From positions 3,991,001-4,055,000 of the forward strand of contig NEEC01000002.1 of NCBI GenBank assembly GCA_002189035.1: 64,000 nucleotides of DNA, given 5' to 3'. Under the pieces are notes generated by a model. That model had not been told where the DNA came from. It made no database searches and saw nothing but the letters and a program-made list of their open reading frames with translations. Made by a program: the position numbers and the translations under genes. The first letter of the stretch is position 1; each line of letters begins with the position of its first letter. Shown piece by piece: positions 47,592-60,239 of the stretch. Source of the DNA: Utricularia gibba. Taxonomy: Eukaryota > Streptophyta > Magnoliopsida > Lamiales > Lentibulariaceae.

Positions 47592-50500
47592 TCAATCTTC
47601 TCCACCGCAACAAGCAGCACAGCAGGTGTAGCAACCCAAGCAAGCCAGGGCTCCACACAGCTGAGTGAAGGCGACTGCGCATTGATCATTCATCTTTGAA
47701 CACGCCTGAATGCCGCACATGCAGCAGCACTGATCGCAGAGCTGTCCGCAGCAGTTAGAGGCTGCCTTTACGAAAGCCTCTGCCGCATCCGGGGGTATCA
47801 CTTCCACAGATCCTGGAGGAATGTTCTCCTTTGTGGCATTGAGGTCACCAAAACCAAGCCCCAGATTGTCCAGTGTGAAACAAATATTTCGATGATTAGC
47901 ATCCTCTGCCTTGTGAGGTTCAGCTTTGCTAGAGAAAGCCTGCAATTTCTCCAGCATGAGCACTTCATAGTCAAACACACGCATTTTCAAAGATTAAGAA
48001 GAGACTGGCCTTTTTCTTGTTGGCTTCAGCAACACATTTTCCCTTCTCTGTCTCAAACAAAGCCATGGTCGCATATTCAGATACAACAGCACTTTGGACG
48101 CTGATTTTAGCAATCTGCCAACGAATGAAAATGAACTGGATGAAACAACTAACAGTTTTGGGTTTGCATGTGACTTAAGATTCCCAAGCAGCAGTTGTCA
48201 TTAGATTGTTCATTTGCGTACCTTTTTTTCGAGCTCCTTGTCTTCCCAACACCAGGCTTGCGCCGTGAGCACCTCAATATGATGTTTGGCTATAATCTGT
48301 GATGAAAAGGAACCCAAATGAAGCCATCATTCTCAATGAACAGGGCAAAAAAATAAGAAAGAATTTCTAAATACTGTCACCTTATCAATGGGAATATCAT
48401 TTCCATCTTCAACTTTCAGGTCCCAAGACGATTTACTCCCATCTGCAAGAACGCCCTTAACTCTTATAGTTCCAGGAAATTTTCCGTGATATCTGGCTGA
48501 GAAAATCAATGGGCTCTCAGAAGAAAGATCCGGAAGTTGAGATGGAAAGACCTACATGAAACATCATCTCGTTAAAATGTCTATAATGAGCAGTGGATGG
48601 GCACACATGATCTAAGAAAGAAAAAAATTAGTTCCAAGAGTCAAACACCCATGAATGTGATTAATGTATCCTGTAGCATGATGCCCTAGGTTGCTCCAAA
48701 GTCAAACCATTAGGCGATATTTATTCACTAGTAAGACATCTACTAGTAGTATCTCAATAAACTTAAGTACCGCAAGAACCCCTCATTGTCCATAGCATAT
48801 TCCAATTTCCATTACGAAATAAAAAATCCTCCTCTGGCAGTTTTGGAATTTGATTATTATTTCAGGGAATGTTCCAGCTTTTATAGCTTTTATACAAATA
48901 ATAAATTAAATGGCACTTGCAACAAAAAAGTGTTATCTACTCTTCCATATCCCTTTGGGTGTAAGAAGTGGTTCTTTGGCCTGAATATTGTGCAGTGTGT
49001 GAATAAGGGAGTCCTAGTTTTCTTAAATGACATGCATGCAATGACCTTTTCGAAGGGCATACAGAATTACTTGCAAGTAATCTACCTCCAAATCAAAAAG
49101 TTCATCAATATTCTCAAGTGTAGTGTTTGCAAGGAAGATTGATGAAGCTCTTGCAAACAATCTTTCTGCTCGAACTTCAACATTATCTGCAAAATGAAAT
49201 GAAAAAAAAAACGAATTCACAAAAACGAAACAAACATCAGCTGAGATTGTTTTAAGGAAAGAAAAAAAGCACACACCTAGATCAATGGCGGCTTCATGAT
49301 GTCCCCTGCTAATCAATGCAAGCATGCGGAGAAAATAGTTATTGCAAAAGGTACCTTGAATATAAAATAATAATGTAGAAAAAAAAAGTTAGTTTAATTA
49401 TAATTACATCTTGGCTGCTTTGAGGTGCTTATGAAAATACATACCAATACCCAGTGTACATATTCTAGGAGCAAGATCCTTTTTATTTGTTATATGGCCT
49501 TTTACAACTTCACAAATATTTCTCTCATCTTCCACAGTTCCATCAGTAATGAGAAAAATAATGGGGATCGTTCTGGAATCACCGGAGAAAAGCTCAAGTG
49601 CCTGAAAGATTGGGATATGTATGTCAAGAGTTCCAACCCAAAAAAAAACTGATCAAAATGCCAAATCCCCAAATAACACAAGCAACATACATGAAAGCAC
49701 AGAAATCTCAAGCTAACATTCACTCAGTATTACAGTCTTCAGTTTAATCGTTTTCCCTTTAAAGGGGTATTTGGGTGAAAAGATACGCATATAAATGTAA
49801 AAATTCACATAATAGTTTGAGGGACTGCGATACCTGAAGAAGAGGATGCAGAATATTGGTGCCACCACCAGCAACGAAATTTGAGTTAATCCATTGGGTT
49901 GCTTTCTCAATGACAACTGCAGATGCTTCTTCCATTTGAGACGAAAATGTTAAAACTTTTCCATTGAATCCAATGACGTTAAAGAAGTCCCCAGGATTAA
50001 GTTTTCTAAGAGCAGAGAAAAGGGACACTTTAATGTCTTCAAGTGGTTTGCCTCTCATACTTCCACTTATATCAACAGCAAACACAACTTCCTTCCTAAA
50101 AGCCTGCAAGAAAATTCAATCTTATTCAGTGAGCTTTAGAAACAACTAAAAAATTGCATCCTATTTTCATGGGTACATATTTTAAAAATTGTATGCTATA
50201 GAAAGTGTTATAGCTCACATTTAGCTTTAGGTTTTGAGGATAAATACAGCACAAGAACATGTCTCTACGATCAGCATCATGACCCGGGAAGAACTTAAAA
50301 GTAGAGCACCAATAGAGTGACTTGGAGACACCTGGAAAAAAAAAAAGGACTCACATCAGTTGGCGCAGTTACAAAATCTCACCATATTCAAAAGGGGTGC
50401 TTCTTATAAGGTTGTCAAAAAAGTTTAATTTTCCATCATGAGACCATCAAACAACTAACTTACAGCAAAAGAAAACGAAAAGCCACTGCATGACCATGAT

Positions 50501-51692
50501 AGAACATCAGCCTCATACACGAAGCTCAATTTTCCTGCTTCCCATGGTCGTTTCTAATATCACCAAGAGTAAAAAAGGAGTCATATGAAACCATTTGTAA
50601 TCTTAACAAGCAGAAAAGAATAAGATATTCAGTACCTTTAGTGGATGACTAGTTGTTCTGCATAGAAGTTCATTATCTGAACCAGCAAAGATGTTCAATA
50701 ATATCTTTTCCCTTTTGGAGATCTTTTTGGCAGCCGGCGTCACATATTCAGGAAACTGAAACGGAACTAGTAAGGTGAATTCCCCATCGCAGAATAGCAG
50801 TTTTTGAGACCATCTAACTTTTACTGATATATTCGTTCCTCCATCAATCTAAAATAAAATCACATAAAAAATCCCATGAATAATGAATGATCCTGGTGAG
50901 TTAAAGCGTAATATTTAATAAGAATACTTACCTGTGGGATTGTGAGAGTAAAAATATTTGATTTTAGAAAGCCACCATTCCGGGTCATGGACAAGCCATG
51001 TTTGTCTTGACCCTTTTCTTTGTCAGCGGCGATTTGTTGAGTGCTGTATGATATTCTAGGAACTTCAACCTCCACACCTAGAATTGAACCCTGTTAGCCA
51101 AGTAATATGCCTCTTGAGAACCAAAATGACATCGAGTTACAACTTTGAAGCAGGGAAACAAAATGAAGGCAAATACAGCAGATAACTGAAAATCAAACTT
51201 TCGGAAAAATAATTATCTTTCAGCGCAAGAAAATATTTTGACAATGTAAAAAGAAAAAAAAAGGAAAAAGAAAGTGATTTCAACTCAGAGAGAAGCTACC
51301 TCTTCACCCATTGGAATTGCGATACGGCAATCACAGGCTCGGCTGCCCATAACGCAATGCACCCGCCATGATCCCGCGAGTGTCACAAAAGCAGTATCGA
51401 GATAACAATCAATCTCAAGAGAAATCCCGTTCATTTGGAGCGGAAGCAGAGCAGGGGGGTCCAATCGGCCGTGCACGTGAGGCTGGTAGCTGGGCATATC
51501 CGGGTTGTCGACGATCGAGGGATCGGAGATGATCGCGTAAAGCATTGGTGATGTGGGGAGATAGGAAAAGCGGGATTCCCTCTCCATGGCCGTGGGCGGT
51601 TTAGGCGGCGCAACCGCCCTGTCCTTGCCGAAATATATCCTCTTGGAAAGGCGCAGTCCATCCTCTACCGCGGCCTCAAAGTCCTCCGCCAT
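47592..51692 (-). CDS. Plant VIT/VWA (inter-alpha-trypsin inhibitor heavy chain-like) protein; frame breaks
   Basis: Matches the plant family of Arabidopsis At1g19110. Exons by splice sites and phase: 51300-51692, 50932-51090, 50636-50848, 50464-50553, 50219-50331, 49834-50103, 49445-49601, 49277-49354, 49086-49186, 48381-48551, 48222-48296 and 47592-48114; about 780 residues. Start MAEDFEAAVEDGLRLSKRIY; conserved YQPHVHGRLDPPALLPLQMN. The VWA domain has the MIDAS motif FAVDISGSMRGKPLED, then IIFLITDGTVEDERNICEVV and CTLGIGTFCNNYFLRML. The C-terminus is Cys-rich (SNCCGQLCDQCCCMCG to CCGGED). One base appears missing in the CCC run near 50283 (between LLLSSS and PGHDADRRDM), and the last exon changes frame around 47985-48015. 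Function unknown; metal-dependent protein binding is expected from MIDAS. Sequence error is as likely as decay. Confidence 0.9.
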
Positions 51693-51817
51693 GAACAGCC
51701 GAGGATGGTGGCAACTCAGAAACCAAGGACCGAGGGTCGACGAAAAAATAGAAAAGTCGGCTGGGGCAACGAATCGAGGATTTAACTTAGCGATTGATTA
51801 CTTGAAGAAATGAGAGT

Positions 51818-51838
51818 AAAAAAAAAAAAAAAAAAAAA
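51818..51838 (+). repeat. Run of 21 A
   Basis: A 21-base A homopolymer, with a purine-rich continuation, about 125 bp upstream of the VWA start codon (minus strand sees poly-T). In the promoter or leader of that gene. Length is likely assembly-sensitive. Confidence 0.9.
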
Positions 51839-51859
51839 GAAAGAAAAAGGCATTCGAAC

Positions 51860-52508
51860 ACCGGGTCCCACAAGGACAAACGATTCTCCAACGGTTCCAT
51901 TCATTAATAGCCAGCCGTTTGTTGCACTTCAAAAAGGAATAAACAAATAGCGGCAGTTGTACTCCGGGACTAGCGTTACGATACTGGAAGGACAATAATG
52001 TCCAAAAGCCACAAGTCGTAGATGCGGTGTCGGCAGATGTACAGGATCCGGGGACTGGCCGCCTGATTCAGCAAGAAAAACCAGGTGGTCCCTCCTGTTC
52101 CTTTCCATCCAAAAATTTTGCAATACACTTGCATAAAAAATAAAGCAAATCACTTGAGTTACGTATTTCTAACTCTCATTTTGGAAGTATCCTCCGCAAA
52201 TGGACATTTGGATCGCACCCATATAATATAATAGTTTATAATATCTCATATTTCTATATTTTATATGCATGACAAAAATTTTGATCAAGTAAAACATTAC
52301 ACATTAAATACCCCTCTGTTTACTCAAAACATAAGTTTATTCCTAAGTTGATTTTTTATGATGTAACAAAACATAACAAAACCCAAGTGAGATGGCTACA
52401 ACCACCCATGAACTATACCATAAAAGCAGTTTGTGAACTCCAAAAGATTTTTTTGACAAACATATTACTAACCAGAGCAAAGTTGATATATACCCTTTCT
52501 TTCTTGAG
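51860..52508. other. Upstream region of the VWA gene; no other gene
   Basis: Non-coding flank with no recognised element. The solo LTR begins at its right edge. Confidence 0.5.
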
Positions 52509-52513
52509 GCACC

Positions 52514-53636
52514 TGATAAACGAAAAATTGTGCAAGTCGTTAATTGCAAATTTTCCTATCAAATAAATTTATAATCTAACCCACATTCAAGCATAAAACA
52601 ATTATGAGCATAGTGATTAGGGTCGAACACGAAGAGCAGGTGCTTGCTATGTGAAAGTTGACGCACGAAACTAGTGTCACGTTGGTAAAATTGGTCTTAG
52701 CTAGGACTAAGGCAGAACTAAAACGAAATACAGTAAATAAAAATAACAAGTTCTAGAGTTCGGTTGTTTTTGGAATGGAATGGGTGATGCCTTGGGACTC
52801 CTAAGGGATGTATGCTCATCACTAAACAAACTCACACAAACCACAAATCATACAACTAACTCACAAGATCTAGATCTACCCGGATTCTTGTTTTTTCCCC
52901 TAATCTTTGGTCTAAGTAGGGTTGTTAAGTTGGGTTTCACTACTTCCCCCTCCTGGATCTATCTTGGTTTGTTAAGGAAGTGGCGTGACTCATGGCTGTT
53001 TAGATCTAAAGGTTGATTAACATGTTTCTCCCCTTTTTACCCCAAGACACCCCCCTAAGTACTTAGCCACTCATGCTTAAGGTAAATGAAAGTGGAAAAG
53101 AAAACATCACCCACAGTGTGCTCATTTCACAGTCAAATACCAGAAAGCAAACAAGCAATTAATGTGAAGTGTAAAAAAAAACTAAAAAACATCACTAACT
53201 ACTCTTAGCTAAGAGTAATATTCTTCGAAGACAGAAAATAATCTTGAACTTCAGCTTCGTTCCTGTTTGTCTTCCTTCTTCTTCCTCCCCAGAAGACCTT
53301 CCTAGAAATTGTGTTCATGAGTCTCCAAGGGGAGATCTGCTTCTCTCTCCACCTTTCCTCCCTTTTTGTCCAAAATCTCTATTTTTCATCTCCTTGGACT
53401 TTGTGTGTACTCTTTTTCAGACTTCTGTCACCTTCTCTGCCACCACACTGTTCATACTTGACTCCTTGGGATTTGTGTTGCGACCCATACTGCATTGCTC
53501 GAAAGTAACTAAGACAAAAAGTGCACTTCTACGGTACTTATGTGCAAAAATATAGAAACAGGCAATTAAGCTTAATTTTTGTAGCATAAAATGAGTAAAT
53601 TCCATGCATTGAGACACTTAAAAATATGTGTTATCA
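52514..53636 (-). repeat. Solo LTR of the Gypsy family, with perfect target duplication
   Basis: Full-length match to the LTR at 11309-12459, ends TGATAAACG (52514) and GTGTTATCA (53636). GCACC is found on both sides (52509-52513 and 53637-53641), so insertion of a complete element was followed by LTR-LTR recombination that removed the interior. Orientation from the truncated copy, whose gag side corresponds to the 52514 end. Confidence 0.93.
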
Positions 53637-53641
53637 GCACC

Positions 53642-54880
53642 ACATTGTAATTAGCTACTCATGATGAAGTTAAATAAATTAAAAATAGAACCCACTTCAT
53701 AGCTATTGTTACTAGCTAAATATGTTGAAAATAAACATAAATAGATTGTTCAAATGTATACAAAGTAAAATAAATAGATTGTTCCCAATTGGGAATAATA
53801 TCTATTTCAAAGTGGTTTTTTTGTGTATCCACTGAAATGAAAATGTTTCTTCTCAAATATAACTCTAATACCAAATATCACGACTCATGCTCTCTTTATA
53901 CAATAATGTAAGCTTTAAACATTCAATGTATGAAGGGAGCATTCTAAATACCTTATCACCCATTTGTGCATTGAGGTTTGAACTTGATGATTTTCCAAAC
54001 ATCTTAAATTGTGTTGTCACAACAAAGCATAAAGTCTCAACTTTTTTGAAACACATATAATAGTTTGTAAAACATTTAAGTTATGTTGACAACCTACAAC
54101 ATGATAAGAAAAAAAAATCAAATGAGGTTCTATGTGGCAACCCCTGATTAGATGCAAAGGCCCCATATAGCCATCTTTTCCATAAAAATTTGTATGCATT
54201 AAAACAATACTTATAGTTGTTTTTTTACAATCCTTCTCCTAAAGCAACTTCCTTGAGAGTTGGGAGGAGTCCAATATAGTAAGGAGCTATTGAAGAAGAT
54301 GGCACTTCCCTACAAATCTCAAATCTCAGAGAACCTTGTACTTATAGAATGAAAGGAGAAATGATATCTAACTCACTACCCAAAAGATGAAAGGGTAGAT
54401 CTATAGGCTTACTCCTAGGGGCAAGCACTTGTTCGTCGCACGCCAGTGATCATCTGAAAAATCTATAAGTACTTAATAGCCCCTAATGCCAATAAACTCA
54501 CATATAAATACATTCTCATAATTATATGATATTAAGATAAATTTAATTTCTTTAATTACAAGATTTGAAACATAAAATATCTATATGAAATTAAAATTTC
54601 TTTAATTTCCAATTTTCATTATTCAGCAGAATTCAGTCATGCATTCTAATACTAATTTAATTACCATTAAACTTAAAGTACTTTAAAAAAGTTCAATAGC
54701 AAAATAAGTATTTTTTAATCCCGAATTATCACTAGCTTTTGAACATCCATCATGACAGGGATTATAACTTTGTCATTCTTTGTCTTGGACACATGAATGT
54801 GTTGCCGCCCACATCTTAGTGTTCTATATTTAACTATAACCCTTGATTTATAAATTATAAATATTAAGTTTTTTTCATAT
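53642..54880. other. Intergenic; no gene seen
   Basis: AT-rich, short frames without homology. Lies between two solo LTRs. Confidence 0.5.
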
Positions 54881-54885
54881 AATTT

Positions 54886-56011
54886 GATAATTGATTTTCT
54901 GTTACTTATATTTATGTTTTTTAGGATTTACTTAAATGAGTTTTGCATTCTTTTTATCCCATTTTTCTTATGTTTTTAGAAGAATTTTATATTTTTCATA
55001 CCATTTTGATCTTTTTGGAGGTAAAGTGTGTTTTGTGATTTTTCAGGACGAATTTGAAATAATTTGGAAGATTTTCGAGTTGACCTTGGTGGGGGGCAAA
55101 GATTCGGTCTATCCAGACGAAGACTCGGTCAAAAATTCTCGGATAAGATAAAATTCGCATCTTATCTTAGAAAATTTGGATCTTATCTTAGAAGATTTAT
55201 ATCAAATCTTACAAAATCCGGATAGAAGATTTGATGTGAGTCCATCAAGAAAGCCTGACAAGTCCCCACCATTATATAAAGATTCAAACGCGAAGATCAA
55301 AGGAGTTAGTCAAAAAAGGGGACGACCAGAGAGTCAATTTAGGGTTTAGAGTCGAGCATGTGCATGTGAGTGCTTGCGGCTGAGGATTTGCTGTGAAGCT
55401 TTGATTGCGCAAGTTCTACGCGCGTGACTGTCTTACTATGTTTTTCAGCATTTAATTTGAGAATTGATTCTTTTTTTCGCAACGTTTTCTTTATCAACAT
55501 GATGTTTAGTATCATATAACCCTAAAGGAGTGTGGGAGAATCAAAGATTGGCCTCAAGCACCAAGGGCTCAATCAGACATCGTTGGTAAGACACATTCTG
55601 TTTAATCTGTCTACGAGGTGAGAGGTGTAGGAGTTAGATTTGGGTGTGGGGAAAACATGAGTTATCACAAGGGGTGAAATGACTCTAGTGGTGTGGTTGA
55701 TTCTATAATCCCACAAAACAAGGGATGGTGCTATAACGGTCATTGAGTAGCACTATTTTAGCATAATACCTCCAAAACTTGCGCAAGCAGGTCAGTTCTC
55801 AAAGGTTGCACACACGTAAGGGCGAGTTTCAAGTAAGATGGATCTTAGATCCAAGACCACTTTTCTTGTTGTCTTCAAAACCAAATTTTTCTTTTGCTTT
55901 CAGTCTTTTTAAGTCTTCGTTTTGAAAAGAAAATTTCAATAACAATTCTCTGTGGATACGATCTTATTTTATTACTTCGATGGTTTTTGTGCACTTGCAA
56001 AATTACCATCA
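54886..56011 (+). repeat. Solo LTR of the second family, with perfect target duplication
   Basis: Starts TGATAATTGATTTTCTG and ends GCAAAATTACCATCA; TAATT lies on both sides (54881-54885 and 56012-56016). TTATATAAAGATTC near 55272 is a probable TATA box, giving plus orientation. Homologous along its length to 23106-24247. No internal element sequence. Confidence 0.9.
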
Positions 56012-56119
56012 TAATTTTATTAATCTCAATTACCTATTTAACTTTTTTCACAATGGCTAAATACCAATCCTTTTATTCAGTTCAAATCATCAACATCACT
56101 CTTGAGGTTACAACGTGGG

Positions 56120-57070
56120 AATGCTTGTATACCTAATTTATGCAGAGTGGGTGCCAAATGTGTCCGAAGAAGAAGAGCAAATATTCTTACTAATGTCATG
56201 ATAACTTGATCCATTAATAATTGCAAAATCATCTCCAAATTCAAATGCATTCATATCCAGCTCCATGTTCAAGTTGTCATGTATAAGTTTGGCAAGTCCC
56301 GCAAAACTTAACATTCATCAGTCCGAAATTCTTTATCATTACACTCTAAGTTGGCATCAAAATTTGCCTCATCATCCATGTTTTCGTATGAAATAATATT
56401 TGCATCTAAATCTGTCCACATTTATTGAAAAGCTACATCAACTTTCAAACGTAATGTCAAATTGAAGACATCATTTAATAATTTCTCATTCACAAATTCA
56501 TCATCCTCATCTACTACATATTTATATACTATATCAACAAAAATTTCAATTGGTTACAATTCAAGTAGGTGTTATTATACATATTTATAATCATCATCAA
56601 CCAGCAAATTATATAAATTTTTACTTATATTTATGCATTTCATAAAAACTCTAAATGTTCCAAAAATCCCTAAATCTAAAACCAATCTAACAAGTATATT
56701 ATGTATAAATTTAGAAACCTCAGACAATCCCACCAAATGTTGTATGCCATTAACGTAAAAATTTAATTGAAGATATACTTTATCGTCAACTTGAAGTCTG
56801 AACATAAAAGTCCAACTTTGATTCCTTGGCATTCTCAATGCAATGCTTCTTCATAGCTAAATGAAAAAAATCTGGTGCAAAAACACTGTTTATACAAAAA
56901 AGCAAATTGAAATTAATGTGTATTTTTTTATTAATAAATAGAGTTATATTTTGATTAAACCAATCTAACCACATGTTTATACAAATAAAATAAACTGGTT
57001 TTTCTGTTTCAACTAATAGTGAAAGGCGTTTTATACATTTAATGAAAGGCGTTTTATACATTTAATATTT
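56120..57070 (-). pseudogene. Possible transposon-derived N-terminal region
   Basis: The minus strand carries frames 56786-57061 and 56575-56838 (FMFRLQVDDKVYLQLNFYVN) and a further acidic stretch (VVDEDDEFVNEKLL). The layout, a short globular part then an acidic run, is like the N-terminus of plant MULE transposases, but no diagnostic block is present. Function not recognised. Confidence 0.3.
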
Positions 57071-57428
57071 TTAGTAAAATAAAAAGACTTTAATGTTAAA
57101 AATGAAAACGAATGATATATTTATTGACTTTTATAAAATTCTCCCAATTTTAATCCATATACCGAACATATATACTTTTTATATCTATAACCCTCGTACC
57201 AAACCGACCTAATCTAGTGGATCTGGTAATAACTAACTCGTTTTGGCGGCGGAGGAACTGGATCGAAATATTTCATATTTCACAAAGAAACAGAATTGCC
57301 CTGACTCATGCAGGATCTGTTTTGGCTTTTTGCATGAGCCACAGGAATACAGTTACTTCTACCCCATCCCCCATCGGTGCCGTCCCTATCTCTCATAAAA
57401 ATTGTAGCAATTGCCGCTTCCGGGAGTT

Positions 57429-60232
57429 TCAAGAGACACTGATGACAGCCCGCTTCTTTGATTTCCCTCTCACCGAATCCTTTCTTTTCCTCTTCTTTAT
57501 TTCCTTTTGTACCGACTTGTTCACTTGCGACGGCTGCTGCTTCAATGCGAAGCTCTTGGCAACATGCCCCAAATGAAGTTTTTTAACCATAAATATCCGT
57601 TTCAGCTCTCCACGATGAGCAGTATATGCACGAACCCAAGAGCAGAACGCAGCTCTCGCCAACTTGTTCATGCTAGGCTGGGGAATATTTTGCAATCGCC
57701 GTCAGCAATGTGGTATCTTAATAAATGAACTAGACATAAAAAAATGTGAGATGACGCTAAACGTACCACTGTTGAAATGAAGGATTCCAGTGCCCTTTGC
57801 AGAGCAAGCAACCAAGGATGTGATATAAAAATGTCCGTCTGGTGCCCTTGACTGTGAAATCCGAAGCTATTCAGTAGCTTCAGAATGGGGTACTCGGTCA
57901 ATACCACCCATGTTTTTCGAGGTCCTTCAGATACTCCGTCTCAACTGGTTGTAGGAAAAGTAAAGAATCTCCCTTGTGGTCCAGCCTGGCTGTTCTCCCA
58001 ACTCTTTAAGGAAGCAAATCCGCAGGATCATAATAAATTTTAGAAATGCGTAATTTAAATATAAAACAATAGACATCAAATCAAAAGGCCACAACGATCT
58101 TGTGTAGCAATAATTCCTGTCAAACATGTTGTTTGGCACCTGCGAAAACAATTTACCTGTGGACATAGTCGGATGCTTCTCCTGGAGGATCGTACTGAAT
58201 GATGCATCTGACTTTTGGGAAATCCAGGCCTCTTGCGCAAACATCTGTGGATAAAAGAAGAGCAGATTTTTCTGTTTTAAATGTCAGGAAGGTTGCTTTA
58301 CGATCCTCCTGGTTCATCTTTCCATGCAGTCGCAAGGCCTTGCATCTCAGAAACATTTCCTTCTCAGTTTCACTTGATGAACCGGAAGCCCAACGAAACC
58401 CAGTGAGAATAGAATAATGGAGATCCACCGAGTCACATGTCGAAAAGAAAACCACAATCTGTAGAGAAGAAACATGTTAAGAAAAAAGCCGCATCTGCCA
58501 AACATTTGGCCCTTATGAGTAGCCATTTCTTAGGTGAAGGTACTCAGGACTATAAGGGAAGAAAACAATCCCAATGGATGATGACGACTTCCTAGCATTA
58601 AAGACTTATGCTGAAAATGCAGACAAACCTTCTGAGTGACCTCTCTCTCAAAGAGGTGCCTTAAAATGGATAGGAGCACCGCAAGCCGAGCACTGCATGG
58701 GACTAACAAGAGAATGACTTTAGAATATCAGGACAACAAGAAATGGGTAACATAAAGTACAGTGATTCACACCACACCTTTGATAAACGTCTGCATAAGT
58801 TGAGATGGAATGCTGTATTCCTCCAGCGAAGAACTTGACATTTTTCCATCGTTTTCCACAACATCAAGCACGTCACATTCATGAGACGACAGATATCCAG
58901 TTGTTTTTTTGCCCTCAAGACCAATCATCACAGGGTTCTCTAAACTAATCCTAGCAAGATGATTTACTCTGTCATTCAGTGTAGCTGATAGAAGTAGATG
59001 TTGCCTCTGTACTTCAAAAGCCGACAAATTTCCGGCGGAAGCTGGCCGATGCTGTCCGGACTGTAGAAAATTAAGAATCTCTTCTATGTCCTTTCCATAG
59101 CCAAGCTCCAGAATACTAGTATGTAAAGAAACCCGTTAAGGAATGAGCACTCGTAAACATGGCTGCAGAATAGAAACAAGGCATACCTATCAGCTTCATC
59201 AAATATTACCCAGCGAAGTTTTGAATGTATAAATGATGAAGTGTTCTTTAAGTGGTCCAGAAGACGCCCAGGTGTTGCAACAAGAATAGATATGCCTGAA
59301 AACAATCCAAGTTAGGCTTAACAGCAGCCTACTTAAAATGTAAATTAAAACAGCTTTTAGAAGTCATCTGCACAGACTTGATAAAATTGAAAATAAAACA
59401 AGGAAACCACACAGTGATTCCCTTAGCCACTGTATTAAATCCATGCATCACAAAAAAAGGTAAGCCACCTTTCCGTAACCTAGACTTCTCCTTTGCTCTG
59501 TTTTCGCCACCCATTATGTACCCAGGAACAATCCAATGAAACCGGTGCAGTAGTTTCTGCAAAATTTCATACACCTGCATGCATAATTCGCGCGTTGGTA
59601 CAAGAACCAGCGCTGTGATGAAGATTAAATCATATCAGAGTAGGTCTTGCATGTGAAATATACCAGAAAAACATATACGAGTGTAAAATGCATAAAAAAA
59701 CAAATAGTCAACTGGCTCCGTATTTATTATGAAACCGAAGCAACCATCGTGAAGAAACATACCCAAAGTACCATCCGACCGCTGAATTCGTTGATCAAAC
59801 CCTTGCAGCAGATGAATAATTGGAGCCAAATACGCCACTGTTTTTCCGGTACCGGTTGGTGCATTAACCAGCCTGATTTTCAAATTCCCAACATCTCGTG
59901 AGAATGTATAAAATTAAAAATCCCAACATTGTTCTAGGAAAAAAATCAGAGAGACTTGACAGAAAGGAAAACTACACGTGGCGGCCTGACAGCACAACAG
60001 GAATGACCTCCGCCTGGACAGCCGTCGGTGCCCCGAACCCCAAACGTTCTGCCTTACATTGAAAAAAGAAAGCAAAATCAGTACTGGTAAGTATGCAATT
60101 CATGAACTTGAAAACGAAGAAGCATAAACAGTCGATGCCTTTAAGCTGATCGCATAGAATTTGGTGGAGTCCAAGGTCTAAAAAGGAGCAATGAGCGAAC
60201 ATCTTGGTTGCAGCCCTGCTCTCAGAACTCAT
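57429..60232 (-). CDS. RH17: DEAD-box ATP-dependent RNA helicase, RH17/DDX31/Dbp7 type; one frame break
   Basis: Nucleolar helicase family for large ribosomal subunit assembly. Exons: 60139-60232, 59976-60048, 59763-59872, 59469-59612, 59187-59295, 58778-59115, 58629-58702, 58157-58458, 57767-58003 and 57429-57677; about 576 residues. Motifs in order: [15 protein letters not shown] (Q-motif region), APTGTGKT (I), VPTREL (Ia), [10 protein letters not shown] (Ib), VIFDEADSILELG (II), LLLSATL (III), [11 protein letters not shown] (IV), [15 protein letters not shown] (V), HRVGRTARL (VI). The C-terminal extension [36 protein letters not shown] and a basic KKRKRKD tail is specific to the DDX31/Dbp7 group. 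One G is missing in the run at 57907-57909: the text reads EKHGW then stop, instead of EKHGVVLTEYP. Intron 1 needs a GC donor. Probably functional if the break is a sequence error. Confidence 0.93.
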
Positions 60233-60239
60233 TCTCGCG

